From: Bog-756 sp963828385 | GTDB taxonomy: Bacteria; Actinomycetota; Acidimicrobiia; Acidimicrobiales; RAAP-2 | Assembly (NCBI GenBank): GCA_963828385.1 | Contig: CAWHEF010000002.1 | Location: 620,001 to 684,000 of the forward strand | Direction of reading: 5' to 3' | Length of the DNA: 64,000 nt | Shown here: piece after piece, positions 9,167 through 18,293 of the stretch | Layout of the letters: every line of letters begins with the position of its first letter | Numbering within the stretch: the first letter of the stretch is position 1 | The notes under the pieces: generated by a model | Database searches by the model: none | Told to the model about the DNA's origin: nothing | Seen by the model: only the letters and a program-made list of their open reading frames with translations | Made by a program: the position numbers and the translations under genes

Positions 9167-9955
9167 TCAGAGGTCGGGGAGGCCCATCGAGAGGTTAGGG
9201 CTCACGATGCCGCCGTCCACCTCGAGCACCTTGCCCGTCAGGTACGACCCGGCGGGGGAGGCGAGGTAGACGACGGCGCTGGCGATGTCCTCGGGGGAGC
9301 CGATGCGCTGGAGCGGTGTGGCCGCTTCCAGGGCCTGGCGCAGGTCGTCGGAGTCCATGACGATGTCGAGGGCGGACGTGGCCACCGAACCCACGGCGAT
9401 GGCATTGACCCGGATCCGGGGGGCGAGGTCGGCCGCCGCCAACCGGGTGTAGTGGGAAAGGGCGGCCTTGGCCGTGCCGTAGGCGAGGTAGCCCCGGTCG
9501 GACAGGCGCCCGATCGCCGAGGAGATGTTCACGACCGATCCCCCTCCGTGCTCGAGCATCGCCGGCACCGCCGGCCGGAGGAGGGCGTGGGCGGTGGACA
9601 CGTTGAAGTGGAAGGCCTGCTCCAGCCGGCCAGGCGAGGTGTCGAGGAACGGCCGGGGCATGGCGCCACCGACGTTGTTGACGACGAGGTCGAGCCGGCC
9701 GAAGGCGTCCGTGGCCCGTTCTACGAGCGAAGCGACGGCCTCGAGGTCCGCCAGGTCGGCCGGGACGGCCACCGCCCGCCGCCCCACCGACTCCACCCGC
9801 CGGGCCACCGCGTCCAGTTGCTCGCTCGTACGGGCCGACAGCAGCACGTCGGCACCGGCCTCGGCCAGAGCGACGGCGGTGCCGGCACCGATGCCCCTTC
9901 CCGCCCCGGTGACGATGGCCACGGTGTCGGTGAGGGCGAATCGATCGAGGATCAT
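9167..9955 (-). CDS. Short-chain dehydrogenase, FabG-like
   Basis: 262-residue classical SDR with TGAGRGIGAGTA, NNVGGA, catalytic Ser in NISSAIG, YGTAK, and a FabG-like C-terminus with PEDIASAVVYLAS and GKVLEVDGG. It probably reduces a 3-oxoacyl or related carbonyl using NAD(P)H. It stands alone between the ABC exporter and the PPOX pair. Confidence 0.9.
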   Translation of the reverse strand: MILDRFALTDTVAIVTGAGRGIGAGTAVALAEAGADVLLSARTSEQLDAVARRVESVGRRAVAVPADLADLEAVASLVERATDAFGRLDLVVNNVGGAMPRPFLDTSPGRLEQAFHFNVSTAHALLRPAVPAMLEHGGGSVVNISSAIGRLSDRGYLAYGTAKAALSHYTRLAAADLAPRIRVNAIAVGSVATSALDIVMDSDDLRQALEAATPLQRIGSPEDIASAVVYLASPAGSYLTGKVLEVDGGIVSPNLSMGLPDL

Positions 9956-10025
9956 GGGAATGCAGTGCTAGCAGCTCGCCGAACCGCTGTCACCTGTGCA
10001 CCTGGGCGATGCGTCCCGGGGATGA

Positions 10026-10484
10026 TCAGTTCGACAGGCCGGCGATGGCGACGATCCGCGACGGGCGCAGCCGCACGAGAAGCTCTCCGGGCACGGCGTT
10101 CCTCCTCCCGAACTCGTCGGCCCGGTCCGTCCCCATGTACCGACCACCGAGTGTCCGTGACCACCGCCCGAGCTCGTCCGCGTCCTCGCTGATCGACACC
10201 ATCCCCTCGATCGTGACGAAGGTGAACGGCGGCCTGTCGTCGTCCACGCACAGAGACGCCCGCCTGTCCCGGCGCAGGTTCCGTCCCTTGACCGTTCCGG
10301 ATCCGGTGGTGAACACGAAGTCACCAGTGGGTGCCCGTCGGTCCGCGGTCGCGGCATCGAGGACGAACCAGACCGGTACGACGTGGGGACGACCGTCCGA
10401 CCGGACGGTGGCCACCTTGGCCGTCCTCGCCGGCTGCCCGGTCAAGAAGGCGATGACGTCGTCGGTATCCATCGCGGCAGCCAT
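10026..10484 (-). CDS. PPOX-class flavin/F420-dependent protein
   Basis: 152-residue split-beta-barrel protein of the pyridoxamine-phosphate-oxidase-like family, which in actinobacteria often uses F420H2 to reduce substrates. Seen: AKVATVRSDGRPHVVPVWFV (strand pair) and the basic GTVKGRNLRRDRRASLCVDD segment that binds cofactor phosphate. The length is typical. It ends 3 nt from the start side of its paralogue, and both are on the same strand. Confidence 0.88.
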   Translation of the reverse strand: MAAAMDTDDVIAFLTGQPARTAKVATVRSDGRPHVVPVWFVLDAATADRRAPTGDFVFTTGSGTVKGRNLRRDRRASLCVDDDRPPFTFVTIEGMVSISEDADELGRWSRTLGGRYMGTDRADEFGRRNAVPGELLVRLRPSRIVAIAGLSN

Positions 10485-10487
10485 CGC

Positions 10488-11006
10488 TCACCTCTCGGAG
10501 GCCGGGGCGGTCGGCGGAAGGCCGAGCTTGCGGTGGTCCCACGAGACCGTTCGCTCCACCCGGACCTTGGCCACGATGCGCTTGTGCAGCATGGCCTCGA
10601 CGAAGGGCTCGAGTTCATCGTGGTACGGCCCGTAGTACCGCTCGAACAGGCTGATCCCGAGCTCCCACATCTTCTGCCGGTCCTCGATCAGCTCGGCCGT
10701 GCCCACCAGCTCGACCCCTCGGAGCTCCTCGTAGTAGTCGCCCCCCTCGAACAGGCAGGTGATCCGGGCGTCCCGCTGCAGGTTCCGCGCCTTCTGGGAC
10801 TTGGCCTTCGTCTCGACGGCGACAGCTCCGTCCACGAATCCGTACCACATGGCCACAGCGTGGACCGACCCGTCGTGGTTGAGGGTGCACATCGTCATCG
10901 GTCGTCGTTCGGTCAGGAAAGCACCCACTTCGTCGGGCGTCATCTTGATCACGTCGCGCTGCTTGATCCCGTGTCCCATCGGTCCGGCCGGCTGGGAATT
11001 GCTCAT
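10488..11006 (-). CDS. PPOX-class F420-dependent enzyme
   Basis: 172 residues. A fold relative of its downstream neighbour, with RRPMTMCTLNHDGSVHAVAM and the phosphate-contact segment KSQKARNLQRDARITCLFEG. ATG 11006 is preceded by GGAGAAGGT, a good ribosome site. The frame is open further upstream, but that part lacks conservation. The two PPOX genes form a two-gene operon, 3 nt apart. It is divergent from the tyrosine phosphatase, with 73 nt between starts. Confidence 0.88.
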   Translation of the reverse strand: MSNSQPAGPMGHGIKQRDVIKMTPDEVGAFLTERRPMTMCTLNHDGSVHAVAMWYGFVDGAVAVETKAKSQKARNLQRDARITCLFEGGDYYEELRGVELVGTAELIEDRQKMWELGISLFERYYGPYHDELEPFVEAMLHKRIVAKVRVERTVSWDHRKLGLPPTAPASER

Positions 11007-11079
11007 CGGTGTCACCTTCTCCTGGTCTCGGCTCCGACCGTGGACGGATCCATGCGGTCGGTGGGGACACAATGGTTCC

Positions 11080-11679
11080 ATGCCTACCACCCGCCGAACC
11101 GGCCATCGAGCCCCCGACGGTCGGAGCCGGTCCTTTTCCGTCTGCTTCGTCTGCACCGGCAACATCTGCCGCTCGCCGATGGCAGAGCGGGTCCTCACCC
11201 GACTGGCCGATGCGACCGACGGGTTCGGTGGCGCCGCTCCGGCCGGATCGCTTTCCGTCTCGAGCGCCGGCACCGGGCGATGGCACCTCGGAGAGCCGAT
11301 GGACCGTCGGGCCCGTGTCGCGTTGGGGCGACGTGGGTATGACGGGGAGGGACATCGGGCCCGGACGTTCTCCGTGTCCTGGCTCGACCAGACAGACCTC
11401 GTGGTCTGTCTGGACCGCAGTCACCGCCAGACGCTGGCCGGACTGGCCCGGTCGAGGACGGGTGACGATCGCCACGAGGGCCGCCTGGCGCTGCTGCGCC
11501 AGTTCGACCCCGGGGCGGGAGCCGATCTCGACGTACCCGACCCGTACTACAGCGCCGAGGCCGATTTCGATGCCTGTCTCGCCATGATCGAGTCGGGGTG
11601 CCGCGGACTTCTCGAAGAGCTGTCCGGGCACATTGCCCAACCCGGTCAGTCGAAGGCCAGGAACGACTCCTTCTCGTAG
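11080..11679 (+). CDS. Low-molecular-weight protein-tyrosine phosphatase
   Basis: 199 residues, longer than the usual 150-160 because of an N-terminal extension of about 25 residues. P-loop CTGNICRS (C-x5-R-S) near residue 25 and the general-acid loop DVPDPYY near residue 150 define the LMW-PTP family, which dephosphorylates protein tyrosines or arginines. ATG 11080 lies 5-6 nt after a CACAAT hexamer, so the mRNA may be leaderless. The 3' end overlaps the convergent sulfatase pseudogene by 34 nt. Confidence 0.88.
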   Translation: MPTTRRTGHRAPDGRSRSFSVCFVCTGNICRSPMAERVLTRLADATDGFGGAAPAGSLSVSSAGTGRWHLGEPMDRRARVALGRRGYDGEGHRARTFSVSWLDQTDLVVCLDRSHRQTLAGLARSRTGDDRHEGRLALLRQFDPGAGADLDVPDPYYSAEADFDACLAMIESGCRGLLEELSGHIAQPGQSKARNDSFS

Positions 11680-13166
11680 CTGCGAAGCTGCTCGTAGAGG
11701 TCTCGGAGCTCGGTCCGGCGCGACGGGTCGTTGGCCAGGTTGACGAGCTCGAGCGGGTCGCTGTCGTGGTCGTACCACTCGTGGTCCTTGTCGTCGAAGG
11801 CGCAGTCGACGTCGAACAGCTTCTCTCCGGGCGGCTTGCCCCACAGTCCGGTCGAGGGCTTCCCCCCGCCCACTCCGTAGTAGCGGGCGTACTTGGTCGT
11901 GCCGTCGAAGAAGCCGCGCAACGCGTAGCGGACCCCGTTCAGGTTGACGGTATGGGCCGAGTCCTGGGCGAACAGGACGTGGTCGCGCACGATGCGTGTC
12001 GGGATCGGCGAGCACGGGCGAAAGGTCGACGCCCTGGACCGACGCTCGCACCCTGGCCGGTCGACCCCGGCCAGGGCGCAGATCGTCGCGGCCAGGTCGA
12101 CGTGGGAGGCGAGGGCGTCGGTCACCGTCCCCGGTTCGGTGACACCGGGGACCTTGCACGTAGAGGGGCACCCGCATGATCTCCTCGTAGACGAACGGGC
12201 CCTTCGACCGCAGCCCGTGCGAACCGCACATGTCCCCGTGGTCGGACGTGAAGATGATGACCGTGTCGTCCCACGCCCCCGGCGACTCGAGCGCGGCGAG
12301 GACCGTTCCGAGGCTGCGGTCGGCGAGCGTGTGCAGGTGCACGTAGTAGTCGAGGTGCCGGAGCCACGACCGCTTGTCGGTAGGGATCGATGTTGCCCCA
12401 CAGCCCGTGCTGCTGGTCCCACCGCCACTGTCGATGCGCTTCGGGCTTGGCGTGCAGGTCGTCGTCGAAGTTCCCGGGCAGCTGGTCGAACACCTCGGGG
12501 TAGGGATCGGAGAAGACCGGGAGCGGATCGTCATCCTTCCATGCCGCCGCCTCCAGGATCTGGCTCGGACCCGGGCCACCTCGTCGGGGTGGCGGTCGGC
12601 GTACCCGGGCTGGTCGATCGGGAACCACATCACGTCATGGGGGTTGACCAGGGCGACGGTGAGGAACCATGGGCGGTCCTCGGACCGGCCGGCGTTCTCG
12701 CTCGAGCCAGTGGGCGGCGTTGGATGCGATGATCGGGTCGAAGTGGACGCCGGTCCCGGCCCAGCCCATGAAGTGCCGGTCGTTGCCGTCCCAGTCTGCG
12801 AAGCCGTAGGCCTCCATGTCGGGGGTGGGTGACTGCGACAGGTGCCACTTGCCGATGTAGGACGATCGGTAACCGCTTCCGGCGAGGAGGGACCCGAGGG
12901 TGGGCGTCGAGGTGGCGAGCTCGGTGTGCTCGGGCATGATCACGTTGTCGACGACCCCGTGTCCTTCGAGGTACCGGCCGGTGAACAGGCTCGCCCGGCT
13001 GGGGGAGCACGGCGAGGAGTGCGTGTAGTAGTTGGTGAGCTCGAGGCCCTCTGCCCGCAGCCGGTCCCGCCAGGGCAGGCTGACCGCGTCGCCGGAGCCA
13101 CGACCGCTGCCGCTCCTGGTCGGAGACGACCAGCAGGATGTTGGGACGGGGTCGGCGAGCAGCCAT
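11646..13166 (-). pseudogene. Sulfatase broken by about seven frameshifts
   Basis: Type I sulfatase recoverable only by changing frame repeatedly. From 13,166: PRPNILLVVSDQ; a new frame near 13,100 with the formylglycine site SPCSPSRASL and IGKWHLSQ; another near 12,705 (WFLTVALVNPHDVMWFP); another near 12,570; another near 12,390 with IIFTSDHGDMCGSHG; another near 12,157; and two more near 12,055 and 11,995 before the end at LRSYEKESFLAFD. No internal stop is needed, and catalytic and structural motifs are intact in every segment, so the changes are single-base indels. Either recent inactivation or sequencing error would give this picture. Confidence 0.85.
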
Positions 13167-13235
13167 GGCGCCAACCGTACCGCCGCCGGCGCCGGTCCGG
13201 AGGCCCAGCTGGCGGGCGTGGTTGGCACGCAAAAG

Positions 13236-13249
13236 TGAAATGTGTTCTA
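13236..13249. promoter_or_regulatory. KstR-like operator
   Basis: TGAAATGTGTTCTA matches 11 of 14 positions of the published mycobacterial KstR site TAGAACGTGTTCTA, with a perfect right half. It lies between the divergent sulfatase start (13,166) and the DUF35/thiolase operon (13,295), 45 nt upstream of the latter. KstR-type TetR repressors control sterol and acyl-CoA catabolism, which fits the downstream genes. No KstR gene is in the window. Confidence 0.5.
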
Positions 13250-13294
13250 CTTTGGCCGACCGTCCGCCGCTCGTGACGTCCAGGGGGAGGCCCG

Positions 13295-13759
13295 ATGCCC
13301 GACAGTGAGGTGCTGCACGCCGAGCATCGGCTCGAGTATCCCTACGCCCGGTCGGTGGGGCTGGTGATCGGAGCGTTCCTGACCGGCCTCCGCGACGGCA
13401 GGGTGCTCGGGGCCACCGGGCACGGCGGGGCCGTGATCGTGCCTCCGACCGAGTACGACCCGACGACCGGCGAGGACACCGCGGCGCTCGTCGAGGTGGG
13501 ACCGGGCGGGGTGGTCGAGTCGTGGGCGTGGGTCGAACGGCCACGGCGGAAGCACCCTCTGGGCCGTCCTTTCGCCTGGGCACTCATCAGGCTGGACGGC
13601 GCCGACACGGCCCTGCTCCACGTGGTGGACGCCGGAGGCCCGGACCGACTGGCCACCGGCGATCGGGTGGTGGCCCGTTTCCGGCCCGCCGACGAGCGGG
13701 TGGGGTCGATGACCGACATCGAGGCATTCGTGCCCGAAGCCGAGGAGGGGTCTGACTGA
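13295..13759 (+). CDS. DUF35 OB-fold protein (acyl-CoA-associated)
   Basis: 154 residues. The core GGAVIVPPTEYDPTTGEDTA and the following beta-rich half (SWAWVERPRRKHPLGRPFAWALIRLDGAD) fit the OB-fold part of DUF35 proteins. These partner with thiolase-like enzymes in fatty-acid and sterol side-chain degradation, as ChsH2 does with Ltp2. The usual zinc ribbon is missing. First gene of a tightly packed operon: its stop shares a base with the next start (TGATG). Confidence 0.75.
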   Translation: MPDSEVLHAEHRLEYPYARSVGLVIGAFLTGLRDGRVLGATGHGGAVIVPPTEYDPTTGEDTAALVEVGPGGVVESWAWVERPRRKHPLGRPFAWALIRLDGADTALLHVVDAGGPDRLATGDRVVARFRPADERVGSMTDIEAFVPEAEEGSD

Positions 13760-14313
13760 TGGCTCCCCCTGACGCCGGGCACGCGGGCGGCACCGACGAT
13801 GCCGGGCACGGGCGCAGCGTCCGGGAGCGCGGCCCGGTCACGACGCTCGCCACCCCGATCCGGCTCGACTTCGACTTCACCCCGGGAGTGGCGCAGTCGC
13901 GTTTCCTTCGAGGCCTGGCCCGGGGGAGGTTCGTCGGTCAGCGGTGCCCGGTGTGCTCGAAGGTCTACGTCCCGTCGCGCGGCTCGTGTCCCACCGACGG
14001 CGTGCCCACTACCGAGGACGTGGAGCTGGCCAACGTCGGCACCGTCACCACCTACTGCGTGGTCAACGTGCCGTTCGCCGGCCAGGCGATCGAGATCCCC
14101 TACATCTGCGCCCAGGTGCTGCTCGACGGGGCCAACCTCTCGTTCATGGGGCTCATCCAAGAGGCCCCGGTCGACGAGGTCCGGATGGGCATGCGGGTGG
14201 AGGCGGTCTGGGTGGCGCCCGAGGAGCTGACCCCATCCCTCGCCTCGGTGCGGTACTTCCGGCCCAACGGCGAGCCCGATGCCGACTACGACACGTTCAA
14301 GGAGTACCTGTGA
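13759..14313 (+). CDS. DUF35 protein with rubredoxin-like zinc ribbon
   Basis: 184 residues: a low-complexity head to about residue 30, then LRGLARGRFVGQRCPVCSKV (zinc ribbon), then an OB fold with CVVNVPFAGQAI and ICAQVLLDGANLSFMG. The ribbon has CPVC and one further Cys in RGSCPTDG, so the fourth ligand is Asp or missing. The DUF35 family binds acyl-CoA and scaffolds thiolase or aldolase partners. The neighbouring thiolases are its expected partners. Confidence 0.85.
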   Translation: MAPPDAGHAGGTDDAGHGRSVRERGPVTTLATPIRLDFDFTPGVAQSRFLRGLARGRFVGQRCPVCSKVYVPSRGSCPTDGVPTTEDVELANVGTVTTYCVVNVPFAGQAIEIPYICAQVLLDGANLSFMGLIQEAPVDEVRMGMRVEAVWVAPEELTPSLASVRYFRPNGEPDADYDTFKEYL

Positions 14314-15415
14314 GCTCCACCACCTCCTCCACTGCCACCTCCCGAGTCCCTCCCCGGTCACGCGGCCTGTCTCGGTCGCGTCGTTTGCCCAGGCGCCCAA
14401 CGTTCGGCGCGACGATCGGCACAACGAAGTGGAGATGTTGATGCCGGTCATCGCCGAGGTCTTCTCCAACATCGGGATCACCAAGGACGATGTCGACTTC
14501 ATCTGCTCGGGCTCGACCGACTACCTGGTGGGCGGTCCGTTCAGCTTCGTGGGCGCCCTCGACGCCATCGGGGTGTGGCCGCCCCGTGCCGAAAGCCACG
14601 TCGAAATGGACGCCGCCTGGGCGCTGTACGAAGCCTGGGTGCTCCTCCAGGAGGGCGATATCGACGCTGCCCTCGTCTACGGGTTCGGTCGCTCGTCACT
14701 CGGGGACCTGAACGAGATCCTCGCCCTCCAGCTCGACCCGTACTACATGGCGCCCCTGTGGCCGGATCCGATCAGCCTGGCGGCGCTCCAGGCCCGGGCG
14801 CTCATCGACGCCGGCAAGGCCACCGAGGCCGACTTCGCCGCCGTCGCCGCACGGAGTCGGAGCGACGCCCGCCAGAATCCGAACGCCCAGATCGCGAACG
14901 ACACGGCGGTCTCCGTCCTCCTCGACGAAGAGTACGTGGTGGCCCCGCTGCGCCGTCATGCCCTGCCCCCCATCACCGACGGAGCGGCGGCCATGGTCAT
15001 CGCCGCCGGGGACAAGGCCCGGGAGTGGTCGGAACGGCCGGTGTGGATCTCCGGCTTCGACCACCGGATCGAGACCCACGCCCTCGGGGCCCGTGACCTC
15101 GCCGCCTCGCCGTCGACCTCGCTCGCCGCCGAGCGGGCCGGGGTCGGGGACGGGCCCGTCGACGTCTGTGAGATCCACGCGCCCTACGCCCACCAGGAGC
15201 TCATCGTGGGTGAGGCCCTGGGGCTCGCCGAGTCGGTGACCATCAACCCGTCGGGGGGAACCCTGGCGGCCAACCCGATCATGTCGGCGGGTCTGATCCG
15301 GGTGGGGGAGGCCGCCGCCCGCATCGCGTCGGGCCAGGCGGACCGGGCCGTGGCCCACGCCACGTCGGGCCCGTGCCTGCAACAGAACCTGGTCTGCGTG
15401 CTGGAGGGAGCGTGA
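14279..15415 (+). CDS. Thiolase-like lipid-transfer protein, first of pair
   Basis: Thiolase-fold protein of the SCP-x/Ltp type: FICSGSTDYLVGG, LVYGFGRSS, EIHAPYAHQELIVGEALG, NPSGGTLAANPIMSAGLIR and the C-terminal HATSGPCLQQN. The nucleophilic-Cys loop of degradative thiolases is replaced by VEMDAAWALYEAW, so a retro-aldol or scaffold role like Ltp2 is possible. The start is unclear. The conserved frame begins about VSVASFAQAP, but the natural GTG (14,310, right after the DUF35 gene) is in another frame. Either translation starts at ATG 14,279 inside the previous gene or a 1-nt indel lies near 14,360. Confidence 0.82.
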   Translation: MPTTTRSRSTCELHHLLHCHLPSPSPVTRPVSVASFAQAPNVRRDDRHNEVEMLMPVIAEVFSNIGITKDDVDFICSGSTDYLVGGPFSFVGALDAIGVWPPRAESHVEMDAAWALYEAWVLLQEGDIDAALVYGFGRSSLGDLNEILALQLDPYYMAPLWPDPISLAALQARALIDAGKATEADFAAVAARSRSDARQNPNAQIANDTAVSVLLDEEYVVAPLRRHALPPITDGAAAMVIAAGDKAREWSERPVWISGFDHRIETHALGARDLAASPSTSLAAERAGVGDGPVDVCEIHAPYAHQELIVGEALGLAESVTINPSGGTLAANPIMSAGLIRVGEAAARIASGQADRAVAHATSGPCLQQNLVCVLEGA

Positions 15416-16570
15416 TGGCCGAGCGCTGCGCCGTCGTCGGCGTGGGCCAGACCCACCACAAAGCCAAGCGGGAGGACGTTTCCATCGCCGGCCTGGTCCG
15501 CGAGGCCGCCGCCATGGCCGTGGCCGATGCCGACCTCACCTGGTCGGACGTCGACGCCGTCGTCATCGGCAAGGCCCCCGACATGTTCGAGGGATCGATG
15601 ATGCCCGAGCTCTATCTGGCGCCGGCCCTCGGGGCCGTGGGCAAGCCGATGACCCGCGTGCACACGGCGGGATCGGTCGGAGGGTCGACCACCATCGTGG
15701 CCGCCCACCTCATCGCGTCCGGTGTCCACAAGCGCGGTCCTCACCGTGGCCTACGAGAAGCAGTCGGATTCGGATGCAATGTGGGCTCTCTCGGTGCCCC
15801 AGCCCTTCGCCGCGCCGCTGCTTGCCGGGGCGGGCGGTTACTTCGCCCCCCACATCCGCGCCTACATGCGCCGGTCGTCCGCCCCCGACCACATCGGTCG
15901 GATGGTGGCGGTGAAGGACCGCAAGAACGCCCTCCTGAACCCCTACGCTCACCTCCACATCCCCGACATCTCCATGGAGATGGTGGAGGAGTCGATGATG
16001 CTCTGGGACCCGCTCCGCTACCTCGAGGCCTGCCCGTCGTCGGACGGCGCCGCCGCCATGGTGCTGGCCTCCGAGGATGCCGTATCGGGGCGGTACCCGC
16101 CGGCCTGGGTGCACGGGATGGCCATGCGGTCGGAGCCGACCATGTTCGCCGGACGTGACCAGGTCAACCCGAGAGCGGGACGCGAATGCTCGACCGACGT
16201 CTATTCCCAGGCGGGCGTCACCGATCCGCGGGCCCAACTTGACGTGGCCGAGGTGTACGTGCCGTTCAGCTGGTACGAGCCCATGTGGCTCGAGAACCTC
16301 GGGTTCTGCGGTCTCGGCGACGGGTGGAAGCTCACCGAGGCCGGTGCCACCGCCTTCGACGGCGACATCCCCTGGAACCCCTCGGGGGGCGTGCTGTCGT
16401 CGAACCCGATCGGCGCGTCGGGCATGCTCCGGTTCATGGAGGCGGCCATGCAGGTGCGGGGACAGGCCGGGGAGCACCAGGTCCACGGGGCCAGGTTGGC
16501 GCTCGGTCAGGCCTATGGCGGCGGCTCCCAGTTCTTCGCCATGTGGGTGCTCGGGACGGAGAAGCCCTAG
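15415..16570 (+). pseudogene. Thiolase-like protein, second of pair, one frameshift
   Basis: Starts at ATG 15,415, overlapping the previous stop by one base. The first 105 codons (CAVVGVGQTHHKAKREDVSI to AAHLIASGVHKR) lie in one frame; the rest (VLTVAYEKQSDSDAMWALS onward) is one base out. The break is at about 15,734, where one extra G in gcgcggtcc restores the reading. The C-terminal half is otherwise complete to GGGSQFFAMWVLG. It lacks the usual thiolase C-terminal Cys. Because the remainder is perfectly conserved, an assembly error is as likely as a real mutation. Confidence 0.8.
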
Positions 16571-16649
16571 CGCGCGTCGGACCGGTCCAGCCTTGCGTAA
16601 CGGTGTCGTGGTGCGCGACGGCAACACCCCCGCCCCGTAATATCCCACC

Positions 16650-18278
16650 GTGCCCGGTCTCAGTCGTACCGTTTCGGTCCTGCTGGCGGTCGTGGTCGCC
16701 CTGGTGGCCGTCGTCGGGGGGATCGTCGCCTGGGTCGGCAACCAACCCACCGGTTCCGCCTCGGCAGACGTGCTCCTGCACGGTCCGCTGTCGGCTGCGG
16801 GAGGGCCGTTCCTGACCGACAGCAAGGGGAGGGTCGTCATCTTGCGGGGAGTGAACGCCGTCTACAAGCGTGCCCCCTACGAGCTGTTCGCCGACCCGGG
16901 GAAGGACTGGAACTTCGACGCTCAGGACGCCCAGCAGATCGCCGCCCTGGGGTTCAACGTGGTCCGGCTCGGCATCATCTGGGAGGGCCTCGAGCCCGGG
17001 ACGCTCGGGCCCGACAACCCGGCCATCTGCACCCCTGGACCCCCCCAGAACCCGAACCAGTACAAGGCGGCGATCGCCGACGCCTATCTGGCCAAGGTGG
17101 CACAGACGGTCGACCTGCTCGGTCGCTACCACATCTACACCCTGCTCGACATGCACGAGGACGTGTACAGCTCGGAGTTCGGAGGCGAGGGCGCTCCGCC
17201 GTGGGCGGTGTGCACGGGTGACAACCCCATCAGAATCCTCCCCGGACGGTGGTCGAACACCTACGGAGATCCCGGGCTCGACACCGCCGCCGACAACTTC
17301 TTCACCAACGACGTCGTGGGCGACCTGCAGGGTGAGTTCATCCGGGTGTGGAAGACCGTGGCCGAGTACTTCAAGGACAACCCATGGGTCGTCGGCTACG
17401 ACCCGTTGAACGAGCCGTTCACCCGGACGCTCCTCGAAGGGAGGACCCAGGTCGCCAGCCGACTCGAGTGCCTCTACACGGGGGCTGCCGAGCCCGGGAG
17501 GAGCATCCTCGATGGTTCGGTGCTCACCTGCCCTTCGTCGGATCCCCAGATGGGGCTGATCCCCACGCTTCAACAAGCGAGCCCGAAGAAGCTCGTCTTC
17601 TTCGAACCGGACATCTTCACCAGCAAGGATCGAGCGAACGACATCGGTCCCATGGGCTACGGGGGCCTCGTGTTCAACTTCCACGACTACTGCGGGTTCC
17701 GGAGCGGCACGACCGGGAACCCCACCGATCTCGATGCCTGCGCCGCGCAGGAGCTCCATACGATGGACCGGCGGAGCAACGAGCGCCCGACCATCGCCAC
17801 CCCCGAGCAGCCACTCGGCCCGGCGTGGTTCATGAGCGAGTTCGGGGCCACCTCGAGCGGTCCCCTCATGGGACGGTTGACGGCGATCGCCGACGACCTC
17901 CAGCTGGGCTGGACCTACTGGGCGTGGAAGTACTACGACGACCCGACGGGAAGCTCGGCAGAAGCGCTGGTAGAGCCGAACGGGCAGTTGTCGCCGACGG
18001 TCGAGGCGCTGGCCCGGGTCTATCCGCAGGCGGTGGCGGGCACGCCCGTCTCGTTCTCCTTCGACCCCGGCAGCGACACCTTCCATCTGTTCTATGTGCC
18101 CAACCCGAGCATCACCGCGCCGACCGTGATCGCTGTGCCCACCGGCGTCCACTACCCGCAGGGCTATACGGCCCAGGCCACGGGGGGCACGGTCGTGTCG
18201 GCTCCTGGGTCCAGCCACCTGGAGGTTGACAACTCGCCCGGGGCGGCGACGGTGTCGGTGACCGTGACCCCGGGATGA
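16650..18278 (+). CDS. Secreted GH5 glycoside hydrolase, endoglycoceramidase-like
   Basis: 542 residues: an N-terminal TM helix or uncleaved signal (residues 6-30), then a (beta/alpha)8 GH5 domain. Seen: VILRGVNAVYK, FNVVRLGIIWEGLEP, LLDMHEDVYS, the acid/base Glu in GYDPLNEPFTR and the nucleophile Glu in WFMSEFGAT, then a C-terminal beta domain after residue 440. The insertion pattern and the DMHEDV motif resemble endoglycoceramidases and related beta-glycosidases. It acts outside the membrane. The substrate is an inference. Confidence 0.85.
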   Translation: MPGLSRTVSVLLAVVVALVAVVGGIVAWVGNQPTGSASADVLLHGPLSAAGGPFLTDSKGRVVILRGVNAVYKRAPYELFADPGKDWNFDAQDAQQIAALGFNVVRLGIIWEGLEPGTLGPDNPAICTPGPPQNPNQYKAAIADAYLAKVAQTVDLLGRYHIYTLLDMHEDVYSSEFGGEGAPPWAVCTGDNPIRILPGRWSNTYGDPGLDTAADNFFTNDVVGDLQGEFIRVWKTVAEYFKDNPWVVGYDPLNEPFTRTLLEGRTQVASRLECLYTGAAEPGRSILDGSVLTCPSSDPQMGLIPTLQQASPKKLVFFEPDIFTSKDRANDIGPMGYGGLVFNFHDYCGFRSGTTGNPTDLDACAAQELHTMDRRSNERPTIATPEQPLGPAWFMSEFGATSSGPLMGRLTAIADDLQLGWTYWAWKYYDDPTGSSAEALVEPNGQLSPTVEALARVYPQAVAGTPVSFSFDPGSDTFHLFYVPNPSITAPTVIAVPTGVHYPQGYTAQATGGTVVSAPGSSHLEVDNSPGAATVSVTVTPG

Positions 18279-18293
18279 TCGAGGAGGGACCCG

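Noticed and set aside
10615..12633. 672-residue reverse-strand frame
   Set aside because: Only its first 170 residues match sulfatase; the rest runs out of frame through real genes. It results from the sulfatase indels.
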